This document shows, piece by piece, positions 27,001-36,722 of a stretch of DNA of 64,000 bases. Every line of letters starts with the position of its first letter. Position 1 is the stretch's first letter. The notes beneath the pieces were generated by a model. It saw only the letters and a program-made list of their open reading frames with translations, searched no databases and was not told where the DNA came from. Source of the DNA: Streptomyces sp. HUAS ZL42. Its GTDB lineage: Bacteria > Actinomycetota > Actinomycetes > Streptomycetales > Streptomycetaceae. A program made the position numbers and the translations under genes. The stretch covers positions 1,984,001 through 2,048,000 of the forward strand of contig NZ_CP160403.1 in assembly GCF_040782645.1 (NCBI RefSeq). Reading direction: 5' to 3'.

Positions 27001-30000
27001 GTCGTGCTGCTGCCCTTGTCCGGGTCACCGGTCGTAGTCGGGCGACCGAAGAGGTCGTATCCGTACGTCCACTTCGCGCTGTCGGGGCCGGTGACGGTAG
27101 CCTGCTGGCCGACTGGGGTGTAGGTGAAGCTCGTCGTTGTGTAGTCGGTGCCGATGGGCTGCGGCCCGGCGTACTCGCGCCGTTCGGTGGTCTGACCCAG
27201 AGCGTTCGTGACGACGGCAGTCGCCTGACCGCCGGCGGGCGCGCTGGCGGAGACTGTGTCACCGGTGTAGCTGGTCTCGGTGGTCCAGCGGACGACGTTG
27301 TAGTTCTTCGTCTCTGCCTTGACCGCTCGCCCGGCACCGTCGTACGTGGTGTCGGTCTGCGCGGGGGCCGTACCCGAAGCCGTTTCGACGATGCTGCCGG
27401 AAGGCGCGCTCGCGTTGTCCCAGATGTCGGCCTGCGACGAGACCGCCAGGCCTCGGCCGTCGTACAGGGTCTGCGCGATGATCCGCCCGCCCATGGCAGC
27501 GCTCGGGGTCTGGACCTGGCGGGGGCGCAGCAGCGAGTCGTAGATCTGGTAGCTGGTGTTGTAGCCGGACGCATCGCCCTTCAGCGTGCCTGTCGACACC
27601 CAGGGCAGGGCCGATGCAGTCACGCTGTAGCTGTAGACGTAGTTGGGCGACGCGTTGAAGGCCTTCAGCCGATTGGGGAGCCAGACCTTGGTCACGCGTC
27701 CGAGTGCGTCGTACTCGGACTCGGTGATGTTGTTGTTGGGGTCCTTGACCTTCAGGGCAGCGCCGGTGGCGAAGTCGGTGGTGGTGGTGATCTTGTGTGT
27801 CTTGGCGTTCTCCACCGTTGTCGCCGTCAGGGGACCAATGGCAGCCGGGGTATAGGTGGAGGCGGCGGTCTTGAGGCCGTTGGTGTCGTAGACGGCCGTA
27901 ACCCGGCCCAGCGTGTCGTAATCGCCGGTGGTGACCTTCTGCCACTGCGGCTGGTCGTCAGTGCCGTAGCCCGCGGCGCGACCCGTCCAGCGCGGCTCGC
28001 CCTTGGTCGGCGTCTGCGCTGCGCTCCACGTGGTGGTGTCGTAGGCGGTGGCGACGTCGGAGATGACATCACCAGCGCGGCTGGCGTCGGCCGGCAGGTC
28101 CAGCGCGCTGTCGGCGGTGGCGCAGGGCTTGGCCACCGTACGAGTGCGGGAAACGAAACTGTTGATGCCCAGGGTGTCGTTGCGGGCGTACCAGGTGCGG
28201 GTGCACGTCTCGTCACCCGTGATGCCGTCGTCGCCCTTGTCCTCGACCGTGGCGGCCATGCCGTAGTCGTCGAACGTGGTCACCGTGGAACGGACCCGGT
28301 CACGGGCCGGAAGGACGCTGGTGATGCTGGTGCGCGCGTGGGTGCCGTTCCCGCGGACGTAGTACGCCTCGATGTCGGCGTACGACTTGTGCTGAATCGC
28401 CGTCCGCTTGGCCCACGGGTCGTTGACAGTGCCGCCGATCTCCGGCCCCGTCGCGCCGTTATACGTGACGGTCTCACGGGTGAAACCGGCGTAGAAGTCG
28501 GCGTCGGTGACGGCCGGAGCCTTGATGCCGGTGACGGTGACACTCTTGCGGTCGGTCGGATGCGGAGTCTTGCCGTCCGAGCCCAGGACGCGGTCGCCGT
28601 TCATGCCGCGCAGATAGACGGTGACGGTCTTCGACTGGGTCCTGCCAGGGGCCCCAGTGAGGTGGGTGACCTGCTGGAAGCCGCGCCAGGTGGACCAGGT
28701 CCGTTCTTTCTCCTTGGTGAACGGGTCCTCGTTGTAGTGCCAGGCTCCGCCGCCGGAGTAGGAATAGATGTGCTGAACGCTCTCGGAACCACCCTTGGGA
28801 TCGGTGGTGTCGACCGTGTAGACCGGGTATTTCTGGAACCAGTCCAGGAGCGCTTCGGTCCGCCCGTTTGGATTCCAGTACACCGGATAGCAGCGACTGG
28901 TGTTCTCGTCGACCTTCGGCATGGTCTGGCCTGCGGCACAGTCCGCCGGGTAGTAGTTGACGATGGTCCCCGCGCCGGTCTCCGACGTGATCGTGTACAG
29001 GCGAGGCCTGTGGAGGGGCAGGATGCCGTCGGTGGAGCTGTCGATCCGGTTCGCCAGGAAGATGTGGTTGAACTTGACCGGGTCGAGGGTGATGGCGGTG
29101 CCGCGCTGTCCGGTGTGGCGGATCTCGTTCAGCCACAGTGACTGGTCGGTGGAGTCGCCCGTGTCACCGGGGTCGAGGTACTGCTGGGTCAGTGCCCAGG
29201 TGTCCACGGCCACGAATCCGGGAGTGGTGGCTGCCGCGTCCCACGCGTAGGTGGTGATCGCGGTCATCCGCTTGCGGGTGAAGAAGGTCGGGCCGACGTT
29301 GCCCGTGCACTTGTCGCCGTCCTTGCACACGGCGTCGAACGGCACATCCGGCCAGTTGTCCCGCGTGTCCACGGTCAGGGAGTCGCAACCCGTGCCCGCG
29401 GCGAGGCAGCGCTCGGCGTAGGAGAAGACCACCTTGTCCGAGGCGGCAGGGATCCCGGAGAACAGGGCGCCGGCGCGCTGGCCGTAGCGGATCTCCTTCA
29501 GATAGCCGCCACGCGTGTACGCGGTGCCCGTCGTGTCATCGCCGAGCTGGTCGTAATTGTTGGTCTCCGCCTCGTACCAGTACGACATGGCGTTGTCGTG
29601 GGTGTCGGCGACGTAGTCGAGGTTCCACCGCCACGCCTGCGTCTTGGCACGGCTGGAGAAGGTCGTTCCGTCCGCGTAGCCGGGCTCGCCGGAGTCGTCG
29701 CCGAATACGGGTACGGTCCAGACGGAGTTGGTGCGGTCGGTGGCGCCTGCGCCGTCGAGCTTGTTGAGGCCGAAAACGTACTTGGTGCCGGTGCCCGTCG
29801 TGACCGTCCAGTGCTCACCGTTGTCGTCGCCGTTGTCGGCGCCGGTGGAGTGCGTGACGGTGGAGGCGTCGTCGTTCTTCAGCCGCCATTGACCGGTGGT
29901 GTCGTCCTTGACGAGCTCGGTGGCCTTGCCGTTCAGCACGAGGGAGGCGTTGTCGTACTTCCAGCACAGGTCGAACTTGTCCGCCTGGCCGTCGTCGTCG

Positions 30001-31040
30001 CAGGCTCCGTACTTGCGCTCGATGTAGGACGAGGTGATGTCGAAGCCCTCGCCGATCACAGTGCCCTGGTTGTTCGTCGAGGCCGTACGGCCATCGATCG
30101 ACCCCGAGTCGTACGAGATCGCCAGGTCCGGCTTCGGCCCGGCCGCGGACGGCGGCACCCGCAGGGGATAGGACCAGGTGAACGAGCCGGACGAGCCTCC
30201 CGCCTCCCACGACGAGGAGGACGAAAGCGGGGTTGCCTTGTAGTCGCCGGAGGCCGAGCTGTCGCCCGCCGCGAGTGCCAGCACCATCGTCTGACCAGAT
30301 GCCGGGGCGGCCTGTGATGAGGAGGCAGTCCGGGACGACGGCACGGCCTTGAACTCCAGGCTTGCGTCCAGAGTTTCAGCTTCGCGCTGGTTGGTGAAGT
30401 TCAGCGGCGCGCGGGTGCGGCACTTCGCCGCACCCGGGCTGGTCAGGGCACAGTCGGGCAGCCGCACGAGCTGGAGGCGGCCCGCCCAGTCACCGCCGTA
30501 GGCGGACGCAAAGGACTTGTAGTTGATGCCAAGCCGTGCCGAACCACCGGCCGCCGGCACCGTGGCGGTGAGGACTACACCCTTGACCCCGAGCTGGGCT
30601 GCCCGCTTCTGATCCAGCACCGTGACCTTGACGGAGCCGGCAGCCTTCTGGGGTGCGGCGGCTCCCTTGGCCACAGGAGGACGGGAAAGCAGGACCGGGA
30701 GAGTGCCTGGGGCCGCGCTCGCCGAACCGGTGGCCGGCAAAGTGATGGTGGCGCTCCCGGCCTTCGGCCAGGTCACCTCCCTGCCCTGGTCGGCGCGGGC
30801 ACGAGCGGCATCCCTACGCCCGTTCTCCGCCCCCTTCCGCATCGCTGCGGCGCGCTTCTTGTCGGTCTTCCCCTTGAACGGGACGACCTTGTCCGCGCGA
30901 GGCGCCTTCGGCTGAGACAGCCCCAGCGGCTCGGGCTCCGCCGCGAACGTAGTTGGGGCGAGCAGACCCGGCAGCAGGCTGAAGCCGGCGATCGCCGCGA
31001 GACGGCGTACGGCTGTCCTGCCTCTTGATCTCCGATACAC
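24036..31040 (-). CDS. Secreted RHS polymorphic toxin with Hint domain and REase-fold nuclease tip
   Basis: This 2334-residue protein has a Sec signal peptide (RRLAAIAGFSLLPGLLAPTT FAA region) and an N-terminal beta-rich region with SYPLRVPPSAAGPKPDLAIS, as in SpvB/TcdB-type cocoons. Many RHS/YD repeats follow (YDALGRVTKVW, YDGAGRAVKAE, YDLFGRPTTTGD). The RHS core ends near residue 1890 with ARE YDPGIGQFISVDPL and NPLTYSDPSG. A Hint (intein-like) protease spans about 2056-2203: C2056 in CLHSFVAGTQV, TTHPFW, and the HN end of VLVHNSN. The last 124 residues form the toxin: WADGVDGASILDAKYV carries D2245, D2254 and K2256 of a PD-(D/E)xK nuclease, and ITNNSAAVPYFEGMM closes it, as in Tox-REase-2-like tips. 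The tip is expected to be released by Hint self-cleavage. Confidence 0.88.
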   Translation of the reverse strand: MYRRSRGRTAVRRLAAIAGFSLLPGLLAPTTFAAEPEPLGLSQPKAPRADKVVPFKGKTDKKRAAAMRKGAENGRRDAARARADQGREVTWPKAGSATITLPATGSASAAPGTLPVLLSRPPVAKGAAAPQKAAGSVKVTVLDQKRAAQLGVKGVVLTATVPAAGGSARLGINYKSFASAYGGDWAGRLQLVRLPDCALTSPGAAKCRTRAPLNFTNQREAETLDASLEFKAVPSSRTASSSQAAPASGQTMVLALAAGDSSASGDYKATPLSSSSSWEAGGSSGSFTWSYPLRVPPSAAGPKPDLAISYDSGSIDGRTASTNNQGTVIGEGFDITSSYIERKYGACDDDGQADKFDLCWKYDNASLVLNGKATELVKDDTTGQWRLKNDDASTVTHSTGADNGDDNGEHWTVTTGTGTKYVFGLNKLDGAGATDRTNSVWTVPVFGDDSGEPGYADGTTFSSRAKTQAWRWNLDYVADTHDNAMSYWYEAETNNYDQLGDDTTGTAYTRGGYLKEIRYGQRAGALFSGIPAASDKVVFSYAERCLAAGTGCDSLTVDTRDNWPDVPFDAVCKDGDKCTGNVGPTFFTRKRMTAITTYAWDAAATTPGFVAVDTWALTQQYLDPGDTGDSTDQSLWLNEIRHTGQRGTAITLDPVKFNHIFLANRIDSSTDGILPLHRPRLYTITSETGAGTIVNYYPADCAAGQTMPKVDENTSRCYPVYWNPNGRTEALLDWFQKYPVYTVDTTDPKGGSESVQHIYSYSGGGAWHYNEDPFTKEKERTWSTWRGFQQVTHLTGAPGRTQSKTVTVYLRGMNGDRVLGSDGKTPHPTDRKSVTVTGIKAPAVTDADFYAGFTRETVTYNGATGPEIGGTVNDPWAKRTAIQHKSYADIEAYYVRGNGTHARTSITSVLPARDRVRSTVTTFDDYGMAATVEDKGDDGITGDETCTRTWYARNDTLGINSFVSRTRTVAKPCATADSALDLPADASRAGDVISDVATAYDTTTWSAAQTPTKGEPRWTGRAAGYGTDDQPQWQKVTTGDYDTLGRVTAVYDTNGLKTAASTYTPAAIGPLTATTVENAKTHKITTTTDFATGAALKVKDPNNNITESEYDALGRVTKVWLPNRLKAFNASPNYVYSYSVTASALPWVSTGTLKGDASGYNTSYQIYDSLLRPRQVQTPSAAMGGRIIAQTLYDGRGLAVSSQADIWDNASAPSGSIVETASGTAPAQTDTTYDGAGRAVKAETKNYNVVRWTTETSYTGDTVSASAPAGGQATAVVTNALGQTTERREYAGPQPIGTDYTTTSFTYTPVGQQATVTGPDSAKWTYGYDLFGRPTTTGDPDKGSSTTEYNELDQAIASTDARGKKLISEYDILGRQTGLWDGTKSDATKLAAWTFDILKKGQQDTAVRYDGGVAGKAYTSKVTSYDALYRATASSLTLPSSDPLVVAGVPQTLAFTTAYNLDGTVKAAGSPAVGGLPSEIVSYTYGDLGQQRKATGTTGYLQDALYSPVGDPRQITLGTDSTSTADKTQVNYDYESGTRRLTRAYVEDTVHAYRPQDLNFTYDDAGNITSIFDVTTQGGTTKADHQCFSYDGHRRLTEAWTPKTADCASTGRTMANIDGAAPYWTSYTYTASGQRKTETQHTTSGDQSTTYEYGTPAPNNQPHPLARTTGAKVASYIYDASGNTTSRPGTQAQQTLTWNSEGKLVGTSEPAAGGKPATGTSYLYDANGELLIRRNTTPDGDTVLYLGGNEVRLTTKGTTKTLSGTRYYSAAGQTIAVRTATLGVAGTKLNFLAADHHGTSSLTLDATTFAVTKRHTTPFGAPRGTAPTSWPDDKGFLGKPADTTTGLTHIGAREYDPGIGQFISVDPLLEIDKAQTLNGYSYAAQNPLTYSDPSGMGLACGGAGGSTEGCPTRTDGSKGNGRPNEGGNIAEQTQDAYYTAVEQYLSGADPVRNSSNTSDEEYNEAARLYDNPSGRLSYQAALQLWFYGLSEEEIAYFLNNYCQFLQCNGPLEAGLTNHLVESPFQPQALTLQDAFTQSMLAGAGYRGSRSAAGGNCLHSFVAGTQVRLADGSAKPIEDVKVGDKVTATDPETGKTSTHEVVDTIVTQHDEDFVEIAVATPGDHDSESSLTATTTHPFWSPSTDDWVDGGDLRAGMTLRTPEGHAVKVTSVRHFTMQQTTYDLTVSEVHTYYVLAGETPVLVHNSNCGVSDLRVAVGKGAARDYQMSVAGMVEVRLRGGGEKIWADGVDGASILDAKYVSGKSSPFIPPGIKNAKVQGFIDADIANEMRRYAAVIGDSGNHYTNLRIITNNSAAVPYFEGMMAKYGVPGSVSVVP

Positions 31041-31151
31041 GTGGCATCCGCTTTCGAGATGAAAGCCGCCCTGAAAGCGGCGTGAATGGTGTGGTTGGTT
31101 CTGGCCTGGGGCAGCGGACTTGGCAGCCCGCTGCCCCAGCCGAGGTGAGCG

Positions 31152-34100
31152 CTAATCCACGTCCGGGTTGCTGCCCAGGACCCTCTCGCTGACCTCGTTC
31201 GCAGTCATCGCCCCGACCCAGATGCGAACTTCTGCGACAGCGCCGGGAAGGTAGTGGCCCGTGGTCCCGTTCGCAGAGCCCCGACCGACCGCGAGCTCAC
31301 CACTGCCTTGAACCGGTGTGCTGAACGCTGAGTTGCCCTCCTGCGGCTTCTCCACCGTGGTCACGAAGAGGTGTGTGTCTCCATATCCGGAGCCCCTGGC
31401 CTCAGTGGCATTGAAGACGCCCGTCACTTGCACCGGCGTGTCCAATTCAGCGGGTTCGAGGACCGGTATCGACGCCGACTCGGTCACGTTGCCGCCGGCG
31501 TCGGTGGCAGTGCGGCCAAAGCTCCACATGTACAGGTCGTCGGGGAGCTTCTCGACCCAGATGGCCCACGACGACTCGGCCCCCGATGCCGCCCGCTGGC
31601 CGAAGACCTGGCCCCGGTAGCCCACCGGCTTGGCCGCGAGCTTTGCGCTGTCCAGCTGTACAAACGCCGTCACAGTGAACGAACCGGTCTCGTCGACAAC
31701 CGGCCCCTGAGTGGTCATGGCACCGGACTCGCCATCGAAGACCAGGGTGTCGCTCTCAACATCCGCAACAACACCGCTGGCGGCAAGGCTCATGGCACCC
31801 GCCGCGTACTTGGACTGGGTCTGTGGGGTCACCATGCCGTTCGCGGCATCGGTGGCGTTCCAGTGAGCGACCAGCTCCGTCGCCGGCACGCTGCCCTGCA
31901 TCATGGCACTGTCCTCACGCACCTGGCCCGACGTGAGTTCTCGCTGCCACACGACGACCTCGTCAATGCGACCGGAGAAGTAATCGCCGGCCTTCGACCG
32001 GCCGAACATCATGCCCGCCGACGACGCCCCCGGGGCGTAGGCAGCGTTAGCGGCGTGCAGCACGACCGGGTTACCTTGAGGGCGGCCATTGACAAACAGC
32101 TGGATCGTGTCGTTCGTCGGGTCTTCGTCGCGCTGGGTGTCGAAGACACCAGTCAGGTGCGTCCACACCTTCACGGGCGGATTCGCCGTGGTCGCCGGAG
32201 CATTGACGTACACAGGGCTCGCCACATCCGCAGCGACCCGGCCGAACACCCCCTCTTCTTCGCAGACGCCGAATACGAGAGCTGGAACGCCGAGCCGTAC
32301 GCACCCGGGGCAGAGATCACCACACGATCCTTCGACGTGTCCGTCAGCAGCGCCCACGCGGAGACCGTGAACGACTCCGTGGTGTTGAGCGGCGGCGCGT
32401 CCGTGGAGGCGTACCCGATCTGCTGAGCCGGATCAGCGACGTTGTCGTTCAGCTCGAGGGAGTAGTCACCGGCGCCGCGCCGGGCCATGGGCGACCAGGT
32501 CGCCGCTTTGGGGTCGGCACCCGGATACAGCTTGGCTGGATGCCGGATCCCCTCGGTGGCGGTGTCAGCCGCTTCCGTGACGCTCGAGCCGGGCGTGCCC
32601 TCCGCGAAGTGCCAGCGGCCCACGGGGCCCTGTGCCGGGGCCACCTTGAACGTGAACTCCGACCTGTCGCCGTAGCGGCCGGGGACGTCCATAGCCTGCA
32701 CAACCAGCGTCTGGGACCCCGACAGTTGAGGGACCGGGTTGATCGTCACCGTCGCCCCGGACACCACCTGTTCCTCTTGGCCGACGAGGTACCAGAGATA
32801 GCCGCTGATGTCCGTGTCATCGGCATGCGGCGTGATCTTGAACTCACCGGCCAGCCCCGGGCCGCCCTCCCCTTCGCAATCCGTGCACCCCTGGTAAATG
32901 CCTGTGGCCTCGATCTGCGGCGGCTTGGGCGCACCAGTGTCGATCTTGAAGTAGCAGTAGGGCGACCAGGCCGAAGGGATGCTCGACGTCACGCCGCCAG
33001 TTGTCCAGAACGAATTGGTGAGCGCCCGCATCCGGTACAGCGTGTTGTCCTGACGCGGATTCATCCGCGTCCGCTCCGCCGTGTCGTCAGGGTGATAGCC
33101 GATACTCGGCAACGTCGCCGCCCAGGAGGCCACCCACTTTCCGTTCTCCACGCGGTCGACGGTGATGTAGGTGCGCAGCGAACCCGTGAACTCGCCGGAC
33201 TTCGGCTGTATCTCCGTCTGCACCACGGACTGCACCATCGGATCTTGACGCGTCACAATGAGCGGGTCGAGCTGAGAGGACTCGCAGTAGTACGTGACAC
33301 CGTCGCCAGGAAGCGTCCCAACGTGGGTCGGTACACCGGGCCGTGGCACATAAGACACCTGGAGCTCGGCATTGTCGTCGAAGCGCTTCCAGGCGTCCGC
33401 GTCGCCCTCGTCCTTCGCGGCGAGCATGAGGGTGAGGCGGGAGAACTTGCCTGCCGCGAAGTTCCGCACGGTCGCGGTCAGGTTCTCGTCGGTCTCGGAC
33501 GGGTTGTCGACGAAGTCGACCCACGCATCCGGCTGGGAGGGCGAGCAGCTATCGCCACGGCCCGCCGAGACGTTGACGTCACCCATCAGGTCAAGCTTCG
33601 ACGGACCGGGCCAGCGCGTCGCCTCGGACATGTTGTTCGTCCGCCACAGGTCCACCCAGTGCGCCGTGCACGAGAACGACCAGGTCTCGTACGCCCGGAA
33701 CGTCGGGCGCTGACGATGTGCTTGCCGACAAGCGCGGTTGGCGCGAACTCGAAGAGCATCCGGTTGGTGTGGTCGGCGTCTCAGTACCACGGGCCGACCC
33801 GGTAGCAGCGGCCGACACCGTAGTCGCCGTTGAACTGCCAGAACCGGTCACCATCGGAGGAGATCACCGAGCGCTCCGACGCACCCAGCCCAAACGGCGG
33901 GTCGATGTAGACCGGGTAGACCGTCTCCTGTCCGCGGAGCAGATCGGCGTCCGGCTTGACCACGACAGCGTCGCCGTTGACCTCGACGGGCAGTTCGGCA
34001 ATAGCATCGCCCTTGCCCGGCTGGGACGGGTCTTCGGTGACCGGTACCGGCCCCTCGGCCGCTGCACTGCTCAGCAGTTGGGGTTGAGCGCCACCATCGC

Positions 34101-34824
34101 CGGCCGAGTCCCACATCTGGCCGGCCGGACCGGTGAACACGGCATTGCCGTCCTCGTCGACGGCGCGGAGTCCGCCACCAGCCCCTGGCTGGACGGCCAG
34201 GCCGCCACCCGTGACTGACAGCTTGATCTCGTTGAGTTTCGGGTTGACGGCCGCCTGGGCGGACTTGACCACGAGGACTTCGCGGAAGCCCTCCGGCGTC
34301 GCGGTGAGCTGCAGGTCGACCCCCTCATACACCTCGGGGTAAGTGGCCGTGGCCCCGTCCAGGGTGGGCTCCGGAAGCGTTCCCGGCCAGCCCAGTTCGA
34401 TCGCGCCCTTCGGGGAGGCGAGACGGATCAAGTCCTTGCCGGCACCGCCGCCGGAAAAGGACAGGTCCACCACGGTGGACTTCGGACCAAGCGAGCCGTC
34501 CGAGCGACGCTCCAGCGTCGCGTCGATACTCCGCCACGAACCGTCCTCCCCCCGAGCCCGTTGCGGTGTCGTCGACTGAGTCAACGTGTACGTGCCGTCC
34601 GGATTCGCCATCGTCAGCGAGTACTCGCTACGTTCGCCGACCACCTCAACTGGCTCACCCGTCTCAGCAGCCAGCGCCGTCGCACTCTGCGCCGACATCG
34701 TCGCCACGGCCGGCGTTTGCGCCGCAGCCGATCCGGCAAACGGCTGAAGCACGGATGCCACCATCGCCGCCGTGGTTAACGCGACCGTTCTGCGGCGCAC
34801 ACGACGCCACACCCCACCGCTCAC
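31152..34824 (-). pseudogene. LamG/DNRLRE-type secreted giant, broken by at least three lesions
   Basis: The ATG at 34824 begins a signal peptide (TVALTTAAMVASVLQPFAGSA A) and a cell-wall type N-terminus. At 33781-33783 an in-frame TGA interrupts RVGPWY; the same frame continues sensibly (DADHTNRMLFEFAPTALVGK) for 24 codons. A frame slip near 33710 then leads to FRAYETWSFSCTAHWVDLW. Another slip near 32255 leads from SYSASAKK to EGVFGRVAADVASP. The C-terminal 800 residues hold two LamG jelly rolls (YSLELNDNVADPAQQIGYAS; FVNGRPQGNPVVLH; DTLVFDGESGA). The full protein would have about 1220 residues. It lies 111 bases upstream of the RHS gene, where intact versions would share its operon. Readthrough or sequencing error is possible, but three independent lesions favour a pseudogene. 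Confidence 0.82.
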
Positions 34825-34844
34825 AACCCCACCCCCTGGACTTA

Positions 34845-34874
34845 CATGATCTTTACAAGATTTCCCAGATCATG
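34845..34874. promoter_or_regulatory. Palindrome in front of the LamG-RHS operon
   Basis: Perfect arms CATGATCT (34845-34852) and AGATCATG (34867-34874) with a 14-base AT-rich centre lie 21-50 bases upstream of the LamG start. It is the only AT-rich dyad here and is a good candidate operator or promoter for the LamG-RHS-immunity operon. The rest of 34875-35220 shows no gene. Confidence 0.55.
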
Positions 34875-35220
34875 ATCGCCTCACCTGGGGCAGTCAAGAG
34901 TGAGCACATCACACAACCTCAAGAACGTGCAGATCAGTGAGCCGCCGCGGAGCCCGGCGGACGGGTATCGTCACCGCCAGAAACGCGCTCAAATCCGCAC
35001 AGCCGCAACGCGGTTGCCGTCTCCATCCGGGCCGATTCGCCGACTGCCGCGAGTTCGCATCCGATGCAATTGGCAGCGGTCGTGGGAGAAGTCGAAGGCA
35101 GGGAGCGCGCTTTGGCCCTCTTTCGTGGCATTCATGAGGTGAACTCACCCACGCCGAAGGGACTTTCACTGTTTCACCTCTTGACGACGCGTGTGGCCGA
35201 GAGCACATTGGGCCCCACTT

Positions 35221-35234
35221 TGAGAGCGCTCTCA
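35221..35234. promoter_or_regulatory. LacI/CebR-type operator upstream of the beta-glucanase
   Basis: TGAGAGCGCTCTCA is a perfect 14-bp palindrome 63 bases before the glucanase ATG. It differs from the CebR box (TGGGAGCGCTCCCA, established for Streptomyces cello-oligosaccharide control) by one base per half. It probably binds CebR or a related LacI repressor, linking expression to beta-glucan breakdown products. Confidence 0.78.
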
Positions 35235-35296
35235 AGACTTCGAGCACTGTCGAAGGCACCCGCGCTTCACCACTCCGTACCCGAGAGGCACGCCCC

Positions 35297-36694
35297 ATGA
35301 GTGAAACCTCCGGCATACACCGCAGACGGCGTCCGCTGCGGCGGGCGCTCGTCGCCGTGCTCGGCACCCTCGGCCTGGCGGCGGCCGCCGCCACGGCCGT
35401 CGTCCCGTCCGCGAACGCCTCCGCCCCCACTCCCCCGTCGGGCTGGACGCAGGTCTTCCTCGACGACTTCAACGGCGCGGCCGGCTCCGGCGTCAACACC
35501 TCCAACTGGCAGTACGACACCGGGACTTCGTATCCGGGCGGCCCCGCCAACTGGGGCACCGGCGAGGTCGAGACGATGACGAACAGCACCAGCAACGTCT
35601 CGCTCGACGGCAACGGCAACCTGCGCATCACCCCGCTGCGCGACTCGGCCGGCAACTGGACCTCGGGCCGCATCGAAACCACCCGCACGGACTTCCAGCC
35701 CCCGTCCGGCGGAAAGCTGCGCGTGGAGGCCCGCATCCAGATGCCGAACGTCACCGGCACGGCGGCCGAGGGCTACTGGCCGGCGTTCTGGATGCTGGGC
35801 GCGCCCTACCGCGGCAACTACCAGAACTGGCCGAGCGTCGGCGAACTGGACATCATGGAGAACGTCCAGGGCCTGAACCGCGTGTGGGCCACGCTGCACT
35901 GCGGCACCAACCCCGGCGGCCCGTGCAACGAGACCAGCGGTATCGGCAACTACACGGCGTGTCCGGGCTCGACGTGCCAGTCGGGCTTCCACACCTACTC
36001 CATGGAGTGGGACCGCTCCGTGAGCCCCGAGGCGATCCGCTTCTACGTCGACGGCACCAACTACCACACGGTGACCGCGAACCAGGTGGACGCGACGACC
36101 TGGGCCAACGCCACCAACCACGGCTTCTTCGTCATCTTGAACGTGGCGATGGGCGGCGCCTTCCCGGACGCGTTCGGCGGCGGCCTGGACAGCGGCACCG
36201 AGCCCGGTCACCCGATGGTCGTGGACTACGTCCAGGTGCTCTCGGCCAGCGGGAGCGGTACCACGCCTCCGCCGTCCGGCAACCGCGACGCGTACAGCGC
36301 CATCCAGGCCGAGTCCTACGACAGCCAGTCCGGCGTGAGCACCGAGACCACCTCGGACACCGGCGGCGGCTCGAACATCGGGTATCTCGCAGGCGGCGAC
36401 TGGGCGCTCTACAAGGGTGTCAACTTCGGCTCCACGGCGGCCACGCAGTTCTACGCCCGGGTCGCGAGCGGTGCCGCGTCGGGCGTCAGCGGTCTGGTGG
36501 AGGTGCGCCTGGACAGCCGTACCAGCACACCCATCGGCAGCTTCGCGCTGGCCAATACGGGCGGCTGGCAGTCGTGGCGGACGGTCCCCGCGAACATCAG
36601 CTCCGTGACCGGCACGCACGATGTCTATCTGACCTTCACCAGCGGCCAGCCCGCCGACTTCGTGAACGTGAACTGGTTCAACTTCGGTCACTGA
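35297..36694 (+). CDS. Secreted GH16 endo-beta-1,3-glucanase with CBM6
   Basis: This 465-residue protein has a Sec signal (RRALVAVLGTLGLAAAAATA, cut near NASA). The GH16 catalytic domain spans about residues 45-315. Its signature is GELDIMEN with E183 (nucleophile), D185 and E188 (acid/base). Laminarinase-like context surrounds it (SVGELDIMENVQGLNRVWAT; NHGFFVILNVAMGGAFPD). A short Ser/Pro/Thr linker leads to a CBM6 domain (YSAIQAESYD, GGDWALYKGVNFG, VNVNWFNFGH). It probably attacks laminarin or fungal cell-wall glucan. It stands alone under the LacI-type box. Confidence 0.93.
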   Translation: MSETSGIHRRRRPLRRALVAVLGTLGLAAAAATAVVPSANASAPTPPSGWTQVFLDDFNGAAGSGVNTSNWQYDTGTSYPGGPANWGTGEVETMTNSTSNVSLDGNGNLRITPLRDSAGNWTSGRIETTRTDFQPPSGGKLRVEARIQMPNVTGTAAEGYWPAFWMLGAPYRGNYQNWPSVGELDIMENVQGLNRVWATLHCGTNPGGPCNETSGIGNYTACPGSTCQSGFHTYSMEWDRSVSPEAIRFYVDGTNYHTVTANQVDATTWANATNHGFFVILNVAMGGAFPDAFGGGLDSGTEPGHPMVVDYVQVLSASGSGTTPPPSGNRDAYSAIQAESYDSQSGVSTETTSDTGGGSNIGYLAGGDWALYKGVNFGSTAATQFYARVASGAASGVSGLVEVRLDSRTSTPIGSFALANTGGWQSWRTVPANISSVTGTHDVYLTFTSGQPADFVNVNWFNFGH

Positions 36695-36722
36695 CAGGGC
36701 GGTCGAGGGTCGCGGCCATGTG

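Noticed and set aside
26118..29141. 1007-codon plus-strand frame opposite the RHS gene
   Set aside because: Shadow of the YD repeats; its Val/Gly/Arg composition and lack of any motif contrast with the clear RHS protein on the other strand.
33781..33783. TGA read as selenocysteine
   Set aside because: No SECIS-like hairpin directly downstream is evident, and two further frameshifts in the same gene show it is simply decayed.
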